Source: Micropterix aruncella (Eukaryota; Arthropoda; Insecta; Lepidoptera; Micropterigidae). From it: 64,000 bases of DNA. Below, one piece after another: positions 58,385 through 64,000 of this stretch (positions within the stretch are counted from its first letter, which is position 1; each line of letters begins with the position of its first letter). The translations under genes and the position numbers were made by a program. Location of the stretch: positions 383,954-447,953 of the forward strand of contig OX155976.1 in assembly GCA_944548615.1 (NCBI GenBank), read 5' to 3'. Below the pieces are notes generated by a model. That model had not been told where the DNA came from, ran no database searches, and was given only the letters and a program-made list of their open reading frames with translations.

Positions 58385-58519
58385 AAAACTCAATAGAATA
58401 GTGACATATTTGTTTGTATGATGCCAGACGGAAAAAAAGTGTCAAAAATTTTGGCTTTACCCATGTAAGCTATGTAGCTCGATATACTCTATTAAAAAAT
58501 CAGAAGTGTTTGTGGTTTT

Positions 58520-59331
58520 GCGGAAGCCCAATCAGTATACTTTGCGTATTTTAACTCATTAATGACTTATGGACTACTATTTTGGGGAAATGCCGCAACC
58601 AGTAAAAGAATCTTTCTTTTGCAAAAGAGATCACTGCGCAGCATGTATCAGGCTAGGACCTCATGCAAAGAATATTTCAGCAAGGCAAGGGTAATGACTA
58701 ATGTATTCGGCGTTCATATATCAGTGTTTAATGTATGCTAGACAGCACCTAGCAGAAACTGCAATTAATGCAGACATTCACTCGCATCATACCCGCGGTA
58801 GCTCCCTTTTATGCGTACCCCGAATTCGACTGGCAAAAGTACAGAAAAGCTACTTGTACCTTAGCATTAAAATACCATACAATAAAAAAAAACAAGGAGA
58901 TGCTGATAGGCCACCCTTTTTATAATCTGGCCGAATTTGAGGCCATAATTTTTCAAATATTGTGCCCATTTAAATTACTTAAAAAAGTAGAGCTTTATTG
59001 TCTGATTATTTTATACGGTTGAATATCTGTACTTTTAATTTAAAATTCATAACGTAGATTTAATTTGATTATTTAACATTTTACTGACAATTTCAATATT
59101 ACGATGAATAATTTCACTACGTATTTTCGAATTACTAACTACTTCAAATATTAGGCTTCTATTTTGATTATTTATATTTATAGTTTTACAATCTAGTAGT
59201 TAATTCTTGACTACCTATGTATGTTCAGTAAAGAGTAGTAACAAGACTTACTATCTAACCCAATTAGTTTGACACGTCCAAGAGCGGTCTTTAGCCGTCA
59301 ATTGGACACGACGAAAATGTAATGTAATGTA
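58520..59331 (+). pseudogene. LINE B 3' end, uninterrupted
   Basis: The frame opens FNSLMTYGLLFWGNAA, then LLQKRSLRSMYQARTSCKEY, frameshifts, and carries on with HSHHTRGSSLLCVPRIRLAK. UTR and a tail of TAATG repeats (to 59331) complete it. It serves as the reference for the interrupted copy at 22582/36537. Confidence 0.82.
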
Positions 59332-60057
59332 ACTATAGGTATAAATAGTACCGTATAGGTATCAAATGAAAATGTAGCCCCCCCCCCCTCCCTCCTCCCT
59401 CACCCCGCATAATTACGAACCCGTCCGTTTAAGTGATCATCATTTTTGAGTGCACGCGGTGAATATTTTTTTGGCACTGTATATTTAGAAAAAACATTTA
59501 TGAACTAAGAAGCAGTAGGTAAGTTAGCACAATACTCGTAATGCTTTCTTGTCGTAGTTCTCTTTTTGACAAAGTGACAGTAGATGATATTTTACGCGGT
59601 ATATACCTATTACAGTATTGTTATAAGTACTTGAATATGGTGAATACAAAGGGCTAGATGGCGCAGTAAGCCCTCAGTCTGCGTTTTTAAGAGTAGTCGT
59701 CTGCTCGCTTGTCAAGTGTCTAGAAAGGGGGTGCATGGGCGACGTGCACATGTATAAGAATAATGTATGAGCACTTACATAGTCTGGCTTACAACGAGTT
59801 ATTGGAACTAACATTGTAAAATGCTCGCAATATAAATTGCAATCTCATTTTCAATTTTTTTAACGTCGATAACTTTAAGGATTTCGCCAGTATTCCCTCA
59901 GTTTAAGGCTGTATTAATCTCCAAGTAAACTTTGTCTCTAAATATGTCTAAAACGGTTATTGATTTTTTTTGCAGCAAGAAGTCATTTCTAAAAAAAAAC
60001 ATTTGGTCCTTATCCATGTACTTAATTGCTGTTTTTTTACAATGGCCACTTTAAACT
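59332..60057. other. No recognised gene; poly-C run
   Basis: C-rich run at 59379-59400. The rest looks unique. Confidence 0.5.
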
Positions 60058-60350
60058 TAAGGGCTCCCTAGACGATCAAGGATGCTTGTCAAGCATCGTA
60101 TCCCGGGCTGGGAGGGGATCGTCAACCGCAGAAAATATTCAAATATTTTTTTGTAATATTTACCAAACATGCCTAATTTTGTAGTTTATACCAGGGAGTC
60201 ACGTTAATTAGACGCAATTGATTGATGAATGATTGATTCCCTGGTATAAAACCAAACAATTAGGCATTTTTAGTAAATATTAAAAAAAAATATTTGCATA
60301 TTTCTTGCGGTTGACGATCCCGTATGCTTGATCGTCTAGGGAGCCCTTTA
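60058..60350. mobile_element. TIR/foldback element
   Basis: 'aagggctccctagacgatca' at 60059 pairs with its complement ending near 60350. The arms run on through 'atcgtcaaccgca' and 'ataccaggga' almost to the centre. The left arm has about 30 extra bases (60085-60118). No transposase. Confidence 0.82.
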
Positions 60351-60354
60351 GATA

Positions 60355-60818
60355 TAAAATCGAAGACTATCGCGGTTGTTTGACATTATAAATAGGATAG
60401 AAAACGAATTTACCGCGGAATTACAATTAGAATTTACAATTCTACTTTCCTCGCATGATCCGGGAAGCCATTGAAATAAGAAGAACTCCGAACTTCAATA
60501 GAGATGACGGCTACAAACTCTCTTCTACGTGGAACCCTCTTCTTAAAATGTTCCCGCCGCCGAACGCCGAACGCAAAGACGTAAAACAGGATACAGTGAG
60601 TGTTGTGTGCAAGACGGATTTTAAAAATTCCCGCGCTCCGAGCCCGGCCCCCCACCACCGTTATAACCTACGCAGTGGCGGCAGCGGTTTGCGGCCTACC
60701 CGCAAAAAAACGGACTGACAGCTCTTCAGTCTACCCTAGACAACGGCGGCTGCAACGTCACCGAAACGTCGGGTCCTACAAATTTCACGCGGTAAATTCG
60801 TTTTCTATCCTATTTATA
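60355..60818 (+). mobile_element. Penelope-like deletion derivative with 13-bp target duplication
   Basis: Exact repeats 'agccctttagata' at 60342-60354 and 60819-60831. The left has only the outer inverted terminus (to about 60417), a filler 'gaattacaattagaatttac', then the last 95 codons of the element (60434-60718, REAIEIRRTPNFNRDDGYKL onward) and its 3' end. The endonuclease is deleted. It inserted into the end of the TIR element at 60058. Confidence 0.9.
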
Positions 60819-60831
60819 AGCCCTTTAGATA

Positions 60832-61138
60832 ACTTGGGTTTGAGTTGGAATTTCAAATTCAAATAAATTTTATTTAAAGGCCAAGTCATTCATTCTTAAA
60901 AATCAGCTGTTTACTTGTCTTTCCGTCGTTTGTTTTTGGACAAATATTTTCGTTTGTTCAACCGTGGTAAAGTTGAAATTTGCATTTGCTTTATTTTCAA
61001 ATATTATCTCCTGTGCAGGTATTTTCTATTACAGCTTCTTGCAGTCTATACAGTTACCGTTAATGTGTACTGTAAAAAACTGCAAACAATGATGAAGAAG
61101 CTCGTGATTATATAATTGAGCCCGGTCAATCGCTCATC
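60832..61138. other. No recognised features
   Basis: AT-rich; the 66-codon plus frame at 60915 is unrecognised. Confidence 0.45.
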
Positions 61139-61290
61139 GCTACAGTTTATGCATGACAACGTTAACCACAGATGTCACTGCAAACCGTCGCAAAGTTGCA
61201 AGAGTTGCGGGTGTAGACTCTTAGTCACCCAACGTACTTGCCAGACCTAGCTCCAATAGAGTTTTATTTTAACTACGACTAGCGCGTACC
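61139..61290 (+). pseudogene. Mariner-type transposase relic
   Basis: Across two frames: LQFMHDNVN (the HDN around the second catalytic Asp), then VAKLQELRV, a stop, TLSHPTYLPDLAPIEFYFNY with the 'PxYSPDLAPxDxxxF' signature of the third catalytic Asp. A frameshift and a stop make it non-functional. No inverted repeats found around it. Confidence 0.72.
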
Positions 61291-61299
61291 TTGGCGGAC

Positions 61300-61560
61300 C
61301 GATTTCAACCACACTTTTCAACTCTTGCCATTTCCAAATGATGCCTGCATGCCAAATTTCAGCTCAATCAGATAAAGCGTTTGGAATAGGGAGGAATAGC
61401 GGAGGAATACACATACACACAGACCCACATACATACTTCAATCTGGAAATGGTCTTAATCTTTTAATGGGGGTCGAAATGGATATTTTTCTTCTTCATCT
61501 CGTTTTTTTAACGCGTTCACAATACTTTCCCTTGGGTCGGGAAAGTAATAGCACTTTCTA
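61300..61560. repeat. Interspersed repeat fragment
   Basis: 'tttggaatagggaggaatag', 'cacatacacacagaccc' and 'tcaatctggaaatggtctta' match in reverse the repeat at 16520-16620 and 44160. Class unknown. Confidence 0.5.
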
Positions 61561-61581
61561 AGCGATGCCTCATCTATAATG

Positions 61582-62233
61582 ATAGTGCAGTCACTTTAGC
61601 AAAAAAGGGGGTAAATCTCGGAATGAGAGATAATAAGCTGGAAATTGGTATACACTTTTATTTCTATACGTTGCCTCAAAAGTCTCATAAAATCTCGTGT
61701 CTGCGTCGAAAGTTATTCAAGGTCAAAGGTCACCAAAATTGATTTTTCGCGATTATCTAGGTTTCTATAGCTCCAATGATGTTAACATCACAGTAAGTAC
61801 CTATTATCTAATAAATAATACAAATTATTAATTGTTAATCATAATTTAATGATTTAATAACTTTATTCAGGGCATTATTCACCGAGATTCACAGTTGACC
61901 TTGAATTACAGTATTTAGGCTGAGCGCTGCGCGCTCTCCGCCCTCTATCTCGAAAACGGTTGAGCGCATAAAAAAATGTTTGGTGCAAAATTGGTCGCGA
62001 ATCATATGCTTTACATTTTTTATGATACATGTTAACATCATTGGAGCTATAGAAACCTAGATAATCGCGAAAAACCTATTTTTGTGACCGTTGACCTTGA
62101 ATAACTCAAGACGCAGACACGAGATTTTATGAGATTTTTGAGACAACTTATTGAATGCCAAAATGAAGGTGTATACAAGTTTCCAGCTTATTATCTCTCA
62201 TTCCGAGGTGAAACCCTAATTTGACTGGACTAT
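61582..62233. mobile_element. Inverted-repeat DNA element
   Basis: Arms of about 190 bp: 'ctcggaatgagagataataa' at 61617 and its complement ending near 62209; both run to 'ctccaatgatgttaacat' before the centre. Outer ends 'atagtgcagtca' and 'atagtccagtca' (complement). No transposase frame. Confidence 0.83.
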
Positions 62234-62734
62234 AATAGTACATGCGTGATAAGCGCGAAGCAAGAACGCCCCAGTAATTAAATCAATATACATTGATTTG
62301 AAAGTTTCAACAAACTTCGCTGTCAGTAATGAAACCCAACGTTCATTATTGAACCATAAGCTTATACTAATGGAACCAGACTCAGAATAGACATTTCCAT
62401 AGGTACAATAAACATAGACTTAGTGAATTAAATATTAAATACAGGAATCTAGAGCCTAACTGTAATTAAAAAATATTTCAATCGTTGTTTTTGTTCATGT
62501 TATTAATTATGCAGTTCTAAATCTATGTGGGTATAGGAATGGTAATCGACGTAAAATCGATATATGTGACGCCATCTATTATTGATAATACAAATCACTG
62601 AAACCTACATCCATCAAACCCTATTAGGCTATGGAATGAACTAGATATCCCACTTCTATAGTAGGTCATTTTATGGTAAGTTGGTTTGTTTGAAGAAATT
62701 TATTGCCCACACAATAAAGTACTTTATGGTGTCA
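62234..62734. other. No recognised features
   Basis: Unique-looking AT-rich sequence. Confidence 0.5.
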
Positions 62735-63481
62735 TCTATACTAATATTATAAAGAGGTAAAATTTGTGAGGTTGTAGAAAGTAATCTCTGGATCTACTGA
62801 ACCGATTTTGAAAATTCTTTTACCTATTGAAAGCCACGTTATTTGTGAGTATCATAGGCTATATATTAATCCAAAAAATGAAAAGACTTTTTCGTGGTAG
62901 TCGGATTTCAAAATTAAGTCGGAGATAAAACGGTCGAACGAAAACGTTTCTAACTAAGCCTGCCTTAACGATGAGAAATATATGATTAAGTTCTAGAGAA
63001 AGTTGTAGAGCTTGATAATGCCTACAAAAAAGCCAGCGACAGCATATGTATAACTTTTATATTTAAGTCACAAAAAGTAGTATTTTACATTAAACAAAAA
63101 ATTTAAATCGTTAGGTCATGTTCATTGGTCATATTATCAACAATTATTAATTCATATCAAAATAAGTAAATTTATCGTCTCAAGTGTTTAAAACAAAAGG
63201 TTTTTCCCTTATACTGCATTTAATTTCCCTTTTACTGCATAAATGGTTAAAGAGATAAGACTCGCAAATAAGACACTCACATGAAGACACTCACAAATAA
63301 CGGTAATAAGTATAGTCGAATTGGCGTGCAAATACATACATACATATGCAGTAAAAAATATAACCCTTCTTATGGCAGTCAGGAAATAAATCATAGCACT
63401 CAGTACTAACCGAGCCACACTCATAATTTCATCACAAGTAAAAATGTTTACCGCCCAACGAAGTTGGCACGGGTCAGCTAG
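62735..63481 (+). mobile_element. Non-autonomous Helitron, copy 2
   Basis: A|TC at 62734|62735 and CTAG|T at 63481|63482. Matches copy 1 (16732-17485) along its length, including the 3' hairpin region, which here has one mismatch (gcccaacgaagttggc). It lacks the left arm of copy 1's internal hairpin. A tandem 'ttcccttatactgcat' / 'ttcccttttactgcat' duplication lies at 63205-63240. Confidence 0.9.
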
Positions 63482-64000
63482 TCGATATATAAGGGCATAG
63501 ATAGGCCTTTCGCGCCAGAAAATGACCACTTCAAAACCAATACAGATCGCCGCCAGTAGTAATTCTGCCAGTACTTACCGTTATGAGGGTGGATTTAATA
63601 TAAACAGTAATTTTGTTATTCTGCTTACTACGTAGTTCCTAGCTAGATGATGCCGAGTGCAGTTGTGCTTGGTTTGTAAGGAGTGGGGGAACCGGCTTGG
63701 TTAGCGAGTGCGCTCGGTTCTGTCCTCAGTACAGCCATAACAAAGCAAGATGTGGATTCGTCTGTAGCACAACGCTATATGATAAAGTTTTAGATAGCGT
63801 TAAAACATCGCAATTTTTTATTCGATTGAAGTCGCAGTTTGGGGAGAGTACGTCTGTCTCAGAAACGTGTGTATACGTGGGCCAGCGAATTAAGAGGCCG
63901 TATACGAAATTTTGCGCATTTCGTGAATTTACGTAATTTTGCAGACGTGAATTTAAGGTTAAAATACTGTATTTCTATAAGTTTTATTGCACAACATGAA
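63482..64000. other. No recognised gene
   Basis: A 79-codon plus frame (63697-63936) is unrecognised. No element boundaries seen. Confidence 0.45.

Overview
The window looks like moth or butterfly (lepidopteran) nuclear DNA, almost all of it intron or intergenic sequence packed with transposable elements. The pointers are Helitrons with an A|TC...CTAG|T structure typical of Lepidoptera, Ty3/Gypsy LTRs with a tRNA-Trp primer site, CR1/Jockey-group LINEs with short microsatellite tails, RTE-type LINE 3' ends, Penelope-like elements with a GIY-YIG endonuclease, and AT-rich unique DNA between them. I see no prokaryotic features, rRNA, tRNA or CRISPR.

Only one stretch looks like a host gene: a 171-bp exon at 5406-5576 on the minus strand, with a clean acceptor and donor, encoding a cysteine-rich GDNF-receptor/GAS1-like segment. 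The rest of the window may lie in the introns or flanks of that gene.

1-10 kb: TA microsatellite with a perfect 244-bp palindrome; an unclassified repeat called here 'family S', broken by a solo LTR; a minisatellite-bearing repeat; the host exon; LINE and LTR fragments; a foldback element; a second S copy. 10-22 kb: a two-level foldback, a hAT element with 8-bp target duplications, RT fragments, a third S copy, a Helitron, poly-G and poly-C runs, and minisatellite elements. 22-37 kb: a three-deep nest. An LTR retrotransposon (23965-33745, LTRs of about 1.98 kb that look identical except for 2 bp near their 3' ends) sits in the RT gene of a minus-strand LINE ('LINE A'), which itself sits in the tail of another LINE ('LINE B'). 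37-50 kb: a MITE, LINE 3' ends, an S copy holding two LINE insertions, a solo LTR, another S copy, minisatellites, an RTE 3' end, and a pogo-like DNA transposon. 50-64 kb: a Penelope-like element with long inverted arms and its deletion derivative, LINE 3' ends, an LTR split by a hAT element, four foldback/TIR elements, a mariner relic and a second Helitron.

Nothing here forms a working pathway; the relations between parts are insertions of one element into another. Target-site duplications were read directly and give a relative order for several insertions. The least explained items are family S (12-13-bp target duplications, no poly-A, no terminal inverted repeats), the repeated primer-site-like modules behind the long LTR, and a conserved hairpin plus GAAAC-GTC motif in the Penelope termini that resembles part of a hammerhead ribozyme. 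All family assignments rest on visual motif reading; no database search was run.
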